Positions 1 to 7,635 of a DNA stretch of 15,547 bases are shown piece after piece. The translations under genes were made by a program, and so were the position numbers. The notes beneath the pieces are model-generated. The model searched no databases. It worked only from the letters and a program-made list of their open reading frames with translations, and was not told the DNA's origin. The DNA lies in contig DASTCG010000024.1 in NCBI GenBank assembly GCA_035711385.1, positions 1-15,547 of the forward strand, written 5' to 3'. Within the stretch, counting starts at the first letter, position 1; each line of letters opens with the position of its first letter. The DNA is from JACDAN01 sp035711385 (GTDB lineage Bacteria; Actinomycetota; Thermoleophilia; Gaiellales; Gaiellaceae).

Positions 1-91
1 CGAGCACGGTGTCGGACACCTGGTCGGCGATCTTGTCCGGGTGGCCTTCCGTGACCGACTCGGAGGTGAAGAGGAAGTCGCGCGGAGCCAT
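1..91 (-). CDS. metK: S-adenosylmethionine synthetase, N-terminal fragment (runs off the left edge)
   Basis: Reading leftward from an ATG at 89-91, the 30 visible codons give an MetK N-terminus: MAPRDFLFTSESVTEGHP, then DKIADQVSDTVL. The segment FTSESVTEGHPDKI-DQ-SD is the highly conserved opening of MetK and includes the His of the EGHPDK motif that contacts ATP and methionine. The enzyme makes S-adenosylmethionine from ATP and methionine in the cytosol. The rest, about 370 residues in the family, lies outside the window. The start follows the stop of the upstream lipoprotein gene by 14 bases, so the two are probably co-transcribed. I see no strong Shine-Dalgarno sequence before this ATG. 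The identification is secure despite the short length. Confidence 0.93.
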   Translation of the reverse strand, partial: MAPRDFLFTSESVTEGHPDKIADQVSDTVL

Positions 92-105
92 GACGCCCGC
101 AGAGG

Positions 106-1563
106 CTACTGAATCTCGACGAAGACCAGCGACGTCGCGAGTTCGCCGTCCTTGGCCCCGTACGCGACGAGCGAGCGCAGCGGCTCGAGATTCCGAGAGA
201 CCTCCGCGGGCACGGTCTCACCGGACGCGGACGCGAAGCCCAGGATCACCTTGATCGTCTCGGCGAGGTCGACGTACGCCAGGCTCGCGTACTGATCGGG
301 TGCACCGGCAGCCTCGAGCGCCTGCTTGTAGCGATCGGTGTCGGCGAGCTTGTCGGCCGCGTCCGCCTCACGGAACGGGTCCTTCGACGTCGAGATCACG
401 AGCGCGCCCCCCGCGGAGCCGAGGTTGACGCTCACGCCTTCGAACACAGCCGTCGTCACGCCCCCGTCCTCGGTGACCCGCCCTCCGCCGCTCGCCGCGA
501 GCGACCGAAGGATGCGCTCTGCCGACGACCGGGCCGCCGTGGGGTCGTCCGCGTCGAGGAGAATCGTCAGCTCGGGGATCGGCGCTCCCGGCGCCGCGTA
601 GAAGACGACCTCGCCCTTGAAGAGCCGGATGACGTCGTCCAGCGTGACGCCCGTCTCCTGCTCGAAGTCGCCGAGTGCCATGCCGTAGAGCGGGTTGTCC
701 CGCAGCGCATCGACCTGCCGAGTGATGCCCTCGCCCTGGAAAGTGAAGAACGCGAACGCATCGGCCGGCACGCGGTCGAGCAGCTTCGAGCTGTACTCGT
801 CCGTCGCGCCCAGAAGCTTGTCGGCGCCTTCGCCCCGCAGCGCCCCTGCGACCTCCGCGCCGTCGTCGCGCGCCTTCGCCCAGGCGCCGGCGAAGTCGAT
901 CTGGTCGAGCCCGAGCATGCGCAGCGACTTCGTCAACGCGGGCTCGGAAGCCCCGAAGGTGTCAAAGGCTGCTGCCAGGTCGACGTACACGCGGCTCAGC
1001 GCGTCGTCCGGCAGCTCGGCCATGCCGTCCTGGAAGCTCCCGACGTCGGCCAGCGCCTCCCCGCCGTCGCCCTTCAGCGCCGCGTCGATCGAAGCGGCCT
1101 TGTCGGAGACCACGACCCAGCCGTCGACCTCACGCGCGACGACCCTGTCCTCGGGCGTGTCCGCCTCGCGGTTGGCACGGTTCACGAGCTCGATCGTCTT
1201 CTCGGGATCGTCGGGCTTCGTGAGGCCGACGACCTGCACGTCCGTCGTCGACCGGCCGTAGACGGCGAGCGCGAACCGGTCGCCGAGCGCCGGCTCGACT
1301 TCCTCCCAGGTGAGCTTCGTGTCCTCTTCGAACGACCGCCGGAGGTCGGCGAGCCACTTGTCGCCGTCAGGGAAGCGCCTGACGAGCTCCTCGACCTGCT
1401 GCCACTGGTCGGAGCCGAGGTCGCTTCCCGTCTCCCAGTAGACGAGCGCCCCCGGCTTGAGCATGGTCGCGGGACTGTCCGTGCCCGCGCCCAGGTCCTG
1501 GCCGCCGCAGCCGGCGGCGATGAGGGCGAGCGCCGAGAGCAGGGCGAGGAGGGCGGCGCGCAT
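106..1563 (-). CDS. DUF3352-type secreted lipoprotein
   Basis: A protein of about 485 residues with a lipoprotein signal peptide: a short basic start (MR), a hydrophobic run of Leu and Ala, then IAAGC with the lipidation Cys at residue 19, followed by a Gly/Asp-rich linker. The body resembles the actinobacterial DUF3352 family (YWETGSDLGSDQWQQVEEL near the mature N-terminus; repeated acidic alpha/beta segments; a C-terminal VAYGAKDGELATSLVFVEI strand). Its function is unknown; it should be anchored on the outer face of the membrane. I chose the ATG at 1561-1563 because TACGAT (1571-1576) lies exactly seven bases upstream, as at two other promoters here, suggesting a leaderless mRNA. Alternative starts are the ATG at 1570-1572 (488 aa) and a TTG at 1621-1623, which would put a poor sequence before the signal peptide. 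It lies between der and metK. Confidence 0.8.
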   Translation of the reverse strand: MRAALLALLSALALIAAGCGGQDLGAGTDSPATMLKPGALVYWETGSDLGSDQWQQVEELVRRFPDGDKWLADLRRSFEEDTKLTWEEVEPALGDRFALAVYGRSTTDVQVVGLTKPDDPEKTIELVNRANREADTPEDRVVAREVDGWVVVSDKAASIDAALKGDGGEALADVGSFQDGMAELPDDALSRVYVDLAAAFDTFGASEPALTKSLRMLGLDQIDFAGAWAKARDDGAEVAGALRGEGADKLLGATDEYSSKLLDRVPADAFAFFTFQGEGITRQVDALRDNPLYGMALGDFEQETGVTLDDVIRLFKGEVVFYAAPGAPIPELTILLDADDPTAARSSAERILRSLAASGGGRVTEDGGVTTAVFEGVSVNLGSAGGALVISTSKDPFREADAADKLADTDRYKQALEAAGAPDQYASLAYVDLAETIKVILGFASASGETVPAEVSRNLEPLRSLVAYGAKDGELATSLVFVEIQ

Positions 1564-1570
1564 CGAACGC

Positions 1571-1576
1571 ATCGTA
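1571..1576 (-). promoter_or_regulatory. Probable -10 element of the lipoprotein (and metK) promoter
   Basis: On the minus strand TACGAT is followed by seven bases and then the ATG at 1561-1563, so transcription would begin at or next to the start codon. The same spacing occurs at aroF and at the trp leader. No clear -35 hexamer is visible 16 to 19 bases upstream. The hairpin at 1600-1614 lies just upstream. Confidence 0.45.
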
Positions 1577-1599
1577 TGCCCGGATCCGGCGGTCGCTAT

Positions 1600-1614
1600 T
1601 CCCCCGTCGGGGGA
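1600..1614 (-). repeat. Short perfect inverted repeat between der and the lipoprotein gene
   Basis: TCCCCC and GGGGGA form a 6-bp stem around a three-base loop in the 75-bp gap between the der stop codon and the lipoprotein start. There is no T-run after it on either strand, so it is not a classical intrinsic terminator. It could be a weak 3' end structure for the der message or an operator for the lipoprotein promoter. Confidence 0.4.
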
Positions 1615-1638
1615 GCGTCGCAACCTCGGCGGAGAACG

Positions 1639-2946
1639 TCAGCTGCGCCGCACGAAGTCGATCGACACGGGCACGCCCTGGAGCTCGAAGCGGTCGCGGA
1701 GCCTGTTCTCGACCCAGTAGGCGTAGTCGCGCGTGATCAGCCCGGGGTCGTTGACGAAGAACCGGAAGCGGGGCGGCCGCGTCGTGGTCTGAGTCCCGTA
1801 GAGCAGGTTCAGCCGCCTGCCGCGGCGGGACGGCGGCTCACGCTCGTTCTTCAGCTCATCCAGGAACCTGTTCAGCTCGGCGGTCGGGATCCGCGTCGAG
1901 TACTTCTCGAACAGTTGCTCGATCCGCTCGAAGAGCCGGTGGACGCCGCGTCCGGTCTTCGCGGACAGCGTCACGATCGGCGGCCGCTGGCGGAGCCGTG
2001 TCTCGAGCCGGTCGCGAACGTCCTCGACACCGATCCTGGCGATGTCCCACTTCGAGAGCGCGATCAGCGTGGCGCACTGCGCCTTGCGGGCGATGTCGGC
2101 AACGGCCAAGTCCTGGTCGACGAGCCCCTCGGAGGAGTCGATCAGCACGACGGCGACGTCCGCCCGCTCGGCCGCCTGCAGCGCCCGAAGCTCGGAGTAG
2201 TACTCGATCCCCTGCCGCTGGCGGCGCTTGCGGCGGATACCCGCCGTGTCCACGAAGACGAAGGTCCCGTCGCCCCGCTGGACGACGGTGTCGATCGAGT
2301 CCCGCGTCGTGCCGGGCACGTCGGAGACGATCACGCGCTCCCGGCCGACGAGCGCGTTCAGCAGGCTCGACTTGCCGACGTTCGTACGGCCGAGGATCGC
2401 CACCTTGATCGCGTCCTCGGGAATCTCCGGCCTCCTCGACGCGCCCGGCAGGCGGTCGATGATCGTGTCGAGCAGGTCGCCGGTGCCGTGACCGTGCAGC
2501 CCCGAGACCGGAACCGGGTCGCCGAGCCCGAGCCGGTGGAACTCGTGCATCTCGTTGGTGCGCGTGGGGTCGTCGATCTTGTTCGCGACGAGCAGCACCG
2601 GCCGGCCCGACCGGCGCAGCAGGTCGGCGACCTCCTCGTCCCCCGGCGTGACCCCGGCGTGCGCGTCGACGACGAAGAGAACGAGGTCGGCCTCGTCGAT
2701 CGCCGTCCGCGCCTGGTCGGCGATCTGCCGCGTGATCTCGGAGCGGTCGGCCAGATCGACGCCGCCCGTGTCGACGAGGATGAACCGGCGCCCGCTCCAC
2801 TCGCAGACGATGTCCTTGCGGTCGCGTGTGACGCCGGGCTCCTCGTGAACCACGGCCGTCCTCGTCGCCGTCAGGCGGTTGACGAGGGTGGACTTTCCGA
2901 CGTTCGGGAAGCCGACGATCGCGGCCGTCCCGGCGAGCTCGCTCAC
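1639..2946 (-). CDS. der: Ribosome biogenesis GTPase Der (EngA), tandem G domains plus KH-like domain
   Basis: A 435-residue protein, the usual size for a bacterial Der. It acts in assembly of the 50S ribosomal subunit. The first G domain has GFPNVGKS at 12-19, DTGG at 59-62 and NKID at 122-125. The second has GRTNVGKS at 186-193, DTAG at 233-236 and a G4 motif reading SKWD at 298-301, where the family normally has NKWD. The C-terminal region from about 350 is the KH-like domain, with LLYGTQTTTRPPRFRFFVND matching the family pattern. The linker between the G domains is short. The start is the GTG at 2944-2946, which overlaps the acyltransferase stop codon (GTGA) and begins six residues before the first beta strand. 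The frame stays open for another 507 bases upstream, but that stretch is the acyltransferase gene read in another frame. Confidence 0.95.
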   Translation of the reverse strand: MSELAGTAAIVGFPNVGKSTLVNRLTATRTAVVHEEPGVTRDRKDIVCEWSGRRFILVDTGGVDLADRSEITRQIADQARTAIDEADLVLFVVDAHAGVTPGDEEVADLLRRSGRPVLLVANKIDDPTRTNEMHEFHRLGLGDPVPVSGLHGHGTGDLLDTIIDRLPGASRRPEIPEDAIKVAILGRTNVGKSSLLNALVGRERVIVSDVPGTTRDSIDTVVQRGDGTFVFVDTAGIRRKRRQRQGIEYYSELRALQAAERADVAVVLIDSSEGLVDQDLAVADIARKAQCATLIALSKWDIARIGVEDVRDRLETRLRQRPPIVTLSAKTGRGVHRLFERIEQLFEKYSTRIPTAELNRFLDELKNEREPPSRRGRRLNLLYGTQTTTRPPRFRFFVNDPGLITRDYAYWVENRLRDRFELQGVPVSIDFVRRS

Positions 2947-3593
2947 CGGGGTGGCAGCGCGTAGCGCGGCCGGCCGAGGACGTTCACATCGACGAGGAAG
3001 CGCCAGAGCGCGTTGATGCGGCGCTCGACCTCGACGGACGCCTCGCGGTAGCCCTTGCCGTTCGCCTTCAGGCCGTCGAAGAGCATCGGCCGTCCCCAGG
3101 CGACCGACACGGGATGGAGGTTGCCTGGCTTCCAGTACTGCGTGCCCTCGACGGCAGCAGGAACGATCGGTACCCGTTCCTGGAGCGCGACCATCGCCGC
3201 ACCGGGCTGGACCTCGCCGGGGACGCCGCTCCGCTGGCGCGTCCCCTCCGCGAAGACGCCGAGGGGGTTTCCGTCCTGTACGCAGCGACGCATCTCGCGC
3301 ACCGCCTGGCGGTCCGACTCGCCCCGTCGGACCGCATAGGTGCCGAAGAGGCGGATGAACGGGCCCACCACAGGAATGTCGTGCAGCTCGGACTTCGCGA
3401 GGAAGTAGAGGTTGCGCGGGCTCGCGGCGCCAAAGACGATCGGGTCGAGCCACGAGTAGTGGTTGAGGGCCAGCACGACGCCACCATCGCGCGGGACATG
3501 CTCGGCGCCGTAGATCCGCAGCGGCGCGAGCGCCCTCACGGCCGCGCCGAGCGTCACCCGGCCGACCGCCCAGACGGCGTCGGTGCCGTTCAC
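2943..3593 (-). CDS. plsC: 1-acyl-sn-glycerol-3-phosphate acyltransferase family protein (PlsC-like)
   Basis: A 216-residue member of the PlsC/LPLAT acyltransferase family, which transfers an acyl chain to lysophosphatidic acid at the inner face of the membrane to make phosphatidic acid. Visible motifs are the catalytic H-x4-D block NHYSWLD at 44-50, the substrate-binding block FAEGTR at 114-119 and the VPIVPAAVEG block at 141-150. The N-terminal 40 residues are mildly hydrophobic and could lie against the membrane. The start is the GTG at 3591-3593, overlapping the cmk stop codon (GTGA); its own stop overlaps the der start in the same way. A cmk-plsC-der order is plausible for a housekeeping operon. 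The exact acyl acceptor cannot be read from sequence alone. Confidence 0.85.
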   Translation of the reverse strand: MNGTDAVWAVGRVTLGAAVRALAPLRIYGAEHVPRDGGVVLALNHYSWLDPIVFGAASPRNLYFLAKSELHDIPVVGPFIRLFGTYAVRRGESDRQAVREMRRCVQDGNPLGVFAEGTRQRSGVPGEVQPGAAMVALQERVPIVPAAVEGTQYWKPGNLHPVSVAWGRPMLFDGLKANGKGYREASVEVERRINALWRFLVDVNVLGRPRYALPPR

Positions 3594-4219
3594 GCGACTC
3601 TGGCGCGCACGAGCTCCTCGATCCGGTCGACCACGTCGTCGACGTCGAGCTGCGTCGTGTCGATCAGCTCGGCGTCCTCGGCCGGCTGCATCCGCGCCGC
3701 GTCGCTCTCGTCGCGCAGCCGGAGGTCGGTCGCGAGCGCGTCGCCGCCGATGTCCGGACGCTCGGCCTGACGCCGCCTGGCGCGGATGTCCGGCTCGGCG
3801 TTGAGGTAGACCTTGACGTCGGCATCGGGCGCGACCACCGTGCCGATGTCCCGCCCCTCGATCACGGCGTTCCCGAGGTTGGCGAGATCGCGTTGCCGGC
3901 CGCGCATGACGACGCGGACCTCCGAGTGGCGAGCGACGATGGGCACGAGCCGGTCGATCTCCGACTGGCGGATCTCGGTCGTGACGTCGGCGTTCGCGAT
4001 CCGCACGGATCCGTCCTCGTCCAGGTCGACAGGGTTGTCCTCGGCCAGGGCTCCGAGCTCCGGGCCGGCCTCGAGGTCGACCGCACGCTGGAGCGCGAGC
4101 CAGGTCACGGCCCGATACATCGCGCCCGTATCCAGATACCGGAAGCCGAGTCGCTCGGCCAACCGGCGGGCGACGGTGCTCTTCCCGGCTCCGGCGGGCC
4201 CGTCGATTGCAACGATCAT
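3590..4219 (-). CDS. cmk: Cytidylate kinase
   Basis: A 209-residue (d)CMP kinase, which phosphorylates CMP and dCMP with ATP to feed RNA, DNA and lipid precursor pools. The P-loop GPAGAGKST is at 7-15, the CMP-binding DTGAMYRA at 30-37, and EGRDIGTVVAPDADVKVYL spans 121-139. The region RDESDAAR at 169-176 and the following DAELIDTT match the family's C-terminal nucleotide-binding segments. It is slightly shorter than the usual 220 to 230 residues. The ATG at 4217-4219 overlaps the aroA stop (ATGA), and the stop overlaps the acyltransferase start, so translation is likely coupled on both sides. cmk downstream of the EPSP synthase gene is a recurring bacterial arrangement. Confidence 0.95.
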   Translation of the reverse strand: MIVAIDGPAGAGKSTVARRLAERLGFRYLDTGAMYRAVTWLALQRAVDLEAGPELGALAEDNPVDLDEDGSVRIANADVTTEIRQSEIDRLVPIVARHSEVRVVMRGRQRDLANLGNAVIEGRDIGTVVAPDADVKVYLNAEPDIRARRRQAERPDIGGDALATDLRLRDESDAARMQPAEDAELIDTTQLDVDDVVDRIEELVRARVA

Positions 4220-5502
4220 CGCTGGGTCACCGACTCGAGCAGGTCGAAGAATCCGGGGAAGCTTACTGCCACGCTCTCCGGATCCTGAAGCTCGACCCCC
4301 TCTCGCGAGACGAGACCGGCGACGGCGGCGAGCATCGCGATGCGGTGATCGCCGCCGGCCGAGACCACACCCCCACCCTTAGGGCGGGTGGGAACCCCCT
4401 TTCCCCTGAACCCATCTTCGATCGCCGTGATCCGCACGCCAAGGGATCGGAGCACTGTTGTCACGGTTTCGATCCGGTCTGTTTCCTTCTCGCGCAGCTG
4501 CGCCGCCCCGCGGACGACGCTCTCGCCGCGCGCCATCCCCGCGGCCAGTGCGAACAGCGGCAGCTCGTCGATCATCCGAGGCACGTCCGCCCTCCGCACG
4601 GTGGTGGCCACGAGTGGCGCCGACCGGACCTCGATGTCGGCGACCGGCTCGCCGCCGATCCGCCGACGGTTGAAGATCGAGATCCTCGCGCCCATGCGGA
4701 TCAGCACCTCGAGGAGCCCGGTCCGGTACGGGTTGACGCCGACGCCGTGCAGCGTCAGCTCCGAGCCGGGCACGAGCGTCGCCGCCGTGATGAACGGCGC
4801 CGCCGACGAGATGTCGCCCGGAACCTCCACGCGCTCGAGTCGCAGCGACTCGGCCCGCTCGACGGAGACCGTTCGCCCCGATCGCCGGACGCTGGCGCCG
4901 GCGGCCCGAAGCATCGTCTCCGTGTGATCACGCGTGAACTGCGGCTCGTACACGGAGGTGCGCCCGCCATCCGCCTGGATTCCGGCGAGCAGCAGCGCGG
5001 ACTTCGTCTGCGCGCTCGCCCGCTCGAGCCTGTGGTCGGCGGCGCGAAGCAGCGAGCCGCCGATCCGCACGGGCGGCCTGCCGCCCGTCGTCTCGATCGC
5101 CGCCCCCATCCGCCCGAGCGCCTCTGCCAGGTCCCCGACCGGCCTGCCGCGAAGCGACTCGTCGCCCGTGAGGACGAAGTCGCCCTCCTGGCCGGCGAGC
5201 AGTCCGATGAGCAGTTTCATCAGCGTGCCGGCGTTCCCGCAGTCGATCGGCTCCGACGGCGACTTCAACCCATGCAGGCCGACGCCACCGACGACGAGGG
5301 TGTCGACGTCCTCCTCGTCGATCGCCACACCGAGCGCTCGCATCGCGGCCACGGTCGACTCCGTGTCCCGGGAGCGACCGAACCCCTCGATCCTCGTCTC
5401 GCCCTCGCCGACACCGCCGATCAGGACGCTGCGGTGGGAGATGGACTTGTCGCCGGGGACCGCGATGTGCCCCGCGATTCGAGCGGCAGGCTCGATCCTC
5501 AC
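4216..5502 (-). CDS. aroA: 3-phosphoshikimate 1-carboxyvinyltransferase (EPSP synthase)
   Basis: A 428-residue EPSP synthase, which joins phosphoenolpyruvate to shikimate-3-phosphate in the sixth step of the shikimate pathway. Visible family motifs are PGDKSISHR at 16-24 (substrate Lys and Arg), DCGNAGTLMKLL at 87-98, GDESLRGRP at 113-121, then in order TRDHTETML, EVPGDISSAAPF, GVNPYRTGLLEVL, IDELPLFALAA, LREKETDRI and the C-terminal GDHRIAM. The phosphoenolpyruvate-site segment has MK where many relatives have MR, a conservative change. The start is the GTG at 5500-5502, which overlaps the tyrA stop (GTGA). A 7-bp inverted repeat inside the 3' part (4372-4392) encodes the Lys/Gly/Pro-rich stretch before GDHRIAM. 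Confidence 0.96.
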   Translation of the reverse strand: MRIEPAARIAGHIAVPGDKSISHRSVLIGGVGEGETRIEGFGRSRDTESTVAAMRALGVAIDEEDVDTLVVGGVGLHGLKSPSEPIDCGNAGTLMKLLIGLLAGQEGDFVLTGDESLRGRPVGDLAEALGRMGAAIETTGGRPPVRIGGSLLRAADHRLERASAQTKSALLLAGIQADGGRTSVYEPQFTRDHTETMLRAAGASVRRSGRTVSVERAESLRLERVEVPGDISSAAPFITAATLVPGSELTLHGVGVNPYRTGLLEVLIRMGARISIFNRRRIGGEPVADIEVRSAPLVATTVRRADVPRMIDELPLFALAAGMARGESVVRGAAQLREKETDRIETVTTVLRSLGVRITAIEDGFRGKGVPTRPKGGGVVSAGGDHRIAMLAAVAGLVSREGVELQDPESVAVSFPGFFDLLESVTQR

Positions 5503-6587
5503 CCGTCGACGACCGGCGAGACTGCGACGCCGTAGCCCTGCGCCTCGAGCAGCGCTGCGGCCCGCTCGGCCTCGCCCGCGCCGGAGACGAGCAGCGCGAG
5601 CGTGCCTCCGCGCTCGGGTGACTGGTGCTGGAGCTCGAAGTCCTCGATGTTGATCCGCTCGGCGCCGAGCGCCTGCGTGATCCCCGCCAGAACGCCGGGC
5701 CGATCGGGAACGTGGATCCGGAGACGATGCAGCTGACCGGGGTCGCCGTACGCGTCCGTCATCATCTCGCGGCGGTTGAGCGCCGCCTCCCCGATCCAGC
5801 GGGCGAGGAACCCGGCATCCCCCGCTGCGAGTGCCGCGTCCACCTGCTCCAGGCTCCGACGGTGCTCTTCCAGCGCGTCGCGGAGCGCCGTCGCGTTCTC
5901 GAGGAAGATGTCCACCCAGATCCGAGGGTTCGCACCAGCCACCCGGGTCATGTCCCTGAGGGAACCGCCGGCCGCGGAGAGCGGGTCGTGGCCGTCGATC
6001 CTCGTCGCGCCGGCCTGGTTGACGAGCACGTTCGCGAGCACGTGCGGCAGGTGACTCGTGAGTGCGACGAGCCGGTCGTGGGCTCCCGGTTCGACCGCAA
6101 CCGGCGTCGCTCCCAGCCCGGCGACGAATCCGTGTACGAGCCGATAGCGGCCCGGCTCGCTGTGCGTCGAGGGCGCGAGGAACCAGGTCGCACCCTCGAA
6201 GAGGTCCGGGCTTGCGTGCTCCGGCCCGCGGGTCTCCGAGCCGCAGACAGGGTGACCTCCGATGAAGCGCGGCGAGAACGCAGCCGCGGTACAGACCGCC
6301 GACTTCGTCGAGCCGACGTCGGTGACCGTGCAGCCCTCGCCGCTCGCTTCCAGGACCGTCTGCACCTCGGAAACAAGCCGGCTGACCGGGACGGCCACGA
6401 CGGCAAGGTCCGCCCCCGCCACCGCTTCGCCGAGATTGCCGGCGACCGAGTCGACCGCCTCCCTCGACGCTGCGACCTCGGCCGTGGCGCGATCGGTGTC
6501 GAAACCGACGACCGTGGCGCCGTTTCGCTTTGCGGCCAGGCCGACCGAGGCGCCGATCAGGCCGGTGCCGATGACCGCAAGCCGCAC
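5499..6587 (-). CDS. tyrA: Prephenate dehydrogenase with C-terminal ACT domain
   Basis: A 362-residue TyrA-type dehydrogenase, which oxidatively decarboxylates prephenate (or arogenate) with NAD(P)+ on the way to tyrosine. The dinucleotide-binding GTGLIG is at 7-12. The family's catalytic-region histidine is in GGHPVCGSE (His112), SHLPH is at 178-182, and RDMTRVAGANPRIWVDI spans 211-227. Residues from about 287 form an ACT domain (HRLRIHVPDRPGVLAGITQA), the usual site of feedback control by an amino acid, most likely tyrosine. The GTG start at 6585-6587 lies four bases after the aroF stop codon, and the stop overlaps the aroA start. Whether it prefers prephenate or arogenate cannot be read from the sequence. 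Confidence 0.95.
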   Translation of the reverse strand: MRLAVIGTGLIGASVGLAAKRNGATVVGFDTDRATAEVAASREAVDSVAGNLGEAVAGADLAVVAVPVSRLVSEVQTVLEASGEGCTVTDVGSTKSAVCTAAAFSPRFIGGHPVCGSETRGPEHASPDLFEGATWFLAPSTHSEPGRYRLVHGFVAGLGATPVAVEPGAHDRLVALTSHLPHVLANVLVNQAGATRIDGHDPLSAAGGSLRDMTRVAGANPRIWVDIFLENATALRDALEEHRRSLEQVDAALAAGDAGFLARWIGEAALNRREMMTDAYGDPGQLHRLRIHVPDRPGVLAGITQALGAERINIEDFELQHQSPERGGTLALLVSGAGEAERAAALLEAQGYGVAVSPVVDG

Positions 6588-6591
6588 GGCG

Positions 6592-7635
6592 TCACCCCAG
6601 CTGCTTGCCCATCAGTTCGACGATCTCGGCGACCTGGCGCGCGAACTCGGCGAACTCGGGCACGGGAATCTGCTGGGGACCGTCGCAGAGCGCCTCCTCC
6701 GGACGAGGATGGGCCTCGACGATGATCCCGTCCGCCCCCACCGCGGCCGCCGCCCGCGCCAGCGGGAGGACGAGCGCGCGGCGTCCTGCCGCGTGCGAGG
6801 GATCGACGATCACCGGTAGGTGCGTCTCCTCCTTCAGCACGGCCACCGAGCCCAGGTCGAGCGTGTATCGAAGGGAGCTCTCGAAGGTCTTGATTCCGCG
6901 CTCGCAGAGGATGATCTGCCCGTTCCCCTCCTTCGCGACGTACTCGGCGGCCATCAACAGCTCCTCGACCGAGGCGGACGGGCCGCGCTTCAGCAGCACG
7001 GGCTTGTCGATCCGTCCGACCTCCGCCAGGAGGAGGAAGTTCTGCATGTTCCGCGCACCGATCTGGATCACGTCTGCGACGTCGACGACCTCCTCGACGT
7101 GGCGTGGGTCGAGGAGCTCCGTGACGATCGGAAGGCCCGTCTCGTCGCGAGCCTCGCGCAGGACCTCGAGAGCGTCGAGGCCGAGGCCCTGGAACGTGTA
7201 CGGAGAGGTACGCGGCTTGAACGCGCCGCCCCGCAGCATCGTCGCTCCGGCGTCGGCGACGGCACGCGCCGTCTCGAGCGTCTGCTCGCGGTACTCGACC
7301 GTGCAGGGGCCGGCGATCAGGCCGAAGTACGAATCCCCGATCTTCCGCCCGCGGACGTCGATGACTGTCGGGTCCGGCGCCAGCTCGCGCGCGACGAGCT
7401 TGTAGGGCTTCAGGATCGGAAAGACCCGTTCCACGCCCGGATAGCCCTCGATCGGAACGCCGGCGAGCATGTCCCGCTCACCGATCGCGCCGATCACGGT
7501 CGCCTCCCGGCCGCGGGTGACGCGGGCGTCGGCGCCGGCCTCCCGCAGCCGTGCGACGACGTGCTCCGTCTGGTCGTTCGTCGCGCCGCTTCCCATCACG
7601 ATCAAGAGCTCAGGCGAGGAGTGGTTGTTGGCCAT
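6592..7635 (-). CDS. aroF: 3-deoxy-7-phosphoheptulonate (DAHP) synthase, type I-beta with N-terminal regulatory domain
   Basis: A 347-residue DAHP synthase, which condenses phosphoenolpyruvate with erythrose-4-phosphate in the first step of the shikimate pathway. Residues about 9-80 form the ferredoxin-like domain typical of the Thermotoga-type I-beta enzymes, usually the feedback-sensing part. The barrel follows: AGPCTVE at 108-114, RGGAFKPRTSPYTFQG at 135-150, QIGARNMQNF at 191-200, KRG at 216-218, DPSHAAGRR at 278-286 and EAHPRPEEALCDGPQQI at 307-323. The metal ligands appear to be Cys111, His281, Glu307 and Asp318. The ATG at 7633-7635 starts just before the regulatory domain. No Shine-Dalgarno sequence precedes it, but TACACT lies seven bases upstream, suggesting a leaderless message. 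It is the first gene of the leftward operon. Confidence 0.95.
   Translation of the reverse strand: MANNHSSPELLIVMGSGATNDQTEHVVARLREAGADARVTRGREATVIGAIGERDMLAGVPIEGYPGVERVFPILKPYKLVARELAPDPTVIDVRGRKIGDSYFGLIAGPCTVEYREQTLETARAVADAGATMLRGGAFKPRTSPYTFQGLGLDALEVLREARDETGLPIVTELLDPRHVEEVVDVADVIQIGARNMQNFLLLAEVGRIDKPVLLKRGPSASVEELLMAAEYVAKEGNGQIILCERGIKTFESSLRYTLDLGSVAVLKEETHLPVIVDPSHAAGRRALVLPLARAAAAVGADGIIVEAHPRPEEALCDGPQQIPVPEFAEFARQVAEIVELMGKQLG

Noticed and set aside
1600..1614. Hairpin after der as an intrinsic terminator
   Set aside because: The 6-bp stem is followed on the minus strand by AATAGCG, not by a T-run.
1576..2964. Long plus-strand open frame opposite der
   Set aside because: It lies entirely antisense to a clear der gene; its product is Arg/Asp/Pro-rich low-information sequence typical of GC-rich shadow frames. 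The same holds for the long antisense frames at 4207-5535, 5625-6725, 8046-9500, 9726-10946, 10619-12178, 12175-13002 and 13131-14114.
2947..3453. N-terminal extension of der
   Set aside because: The frame is open upstream of 2946, but this stretch is the acyltransferase gene in another frame. The GTG at 2944-2946 gives a normal Der length.
4372..4392. CCCACCC/GGGTGGG inverted repeat as a regulatory element
   Set aside because: It lies inside the aroA coding region, encodes a Lys/Gly/Pro stretch and has no T-run behind it. Such repeats are expected by chance in GC-rich genes.
6820..7620. Upstream part of the open frame that ends in chorismate mutase
   Set aside because: It is antisense to aroF and does not resemble any mutase fusion partner. 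Only the part after about 7669 is conserved-looking.
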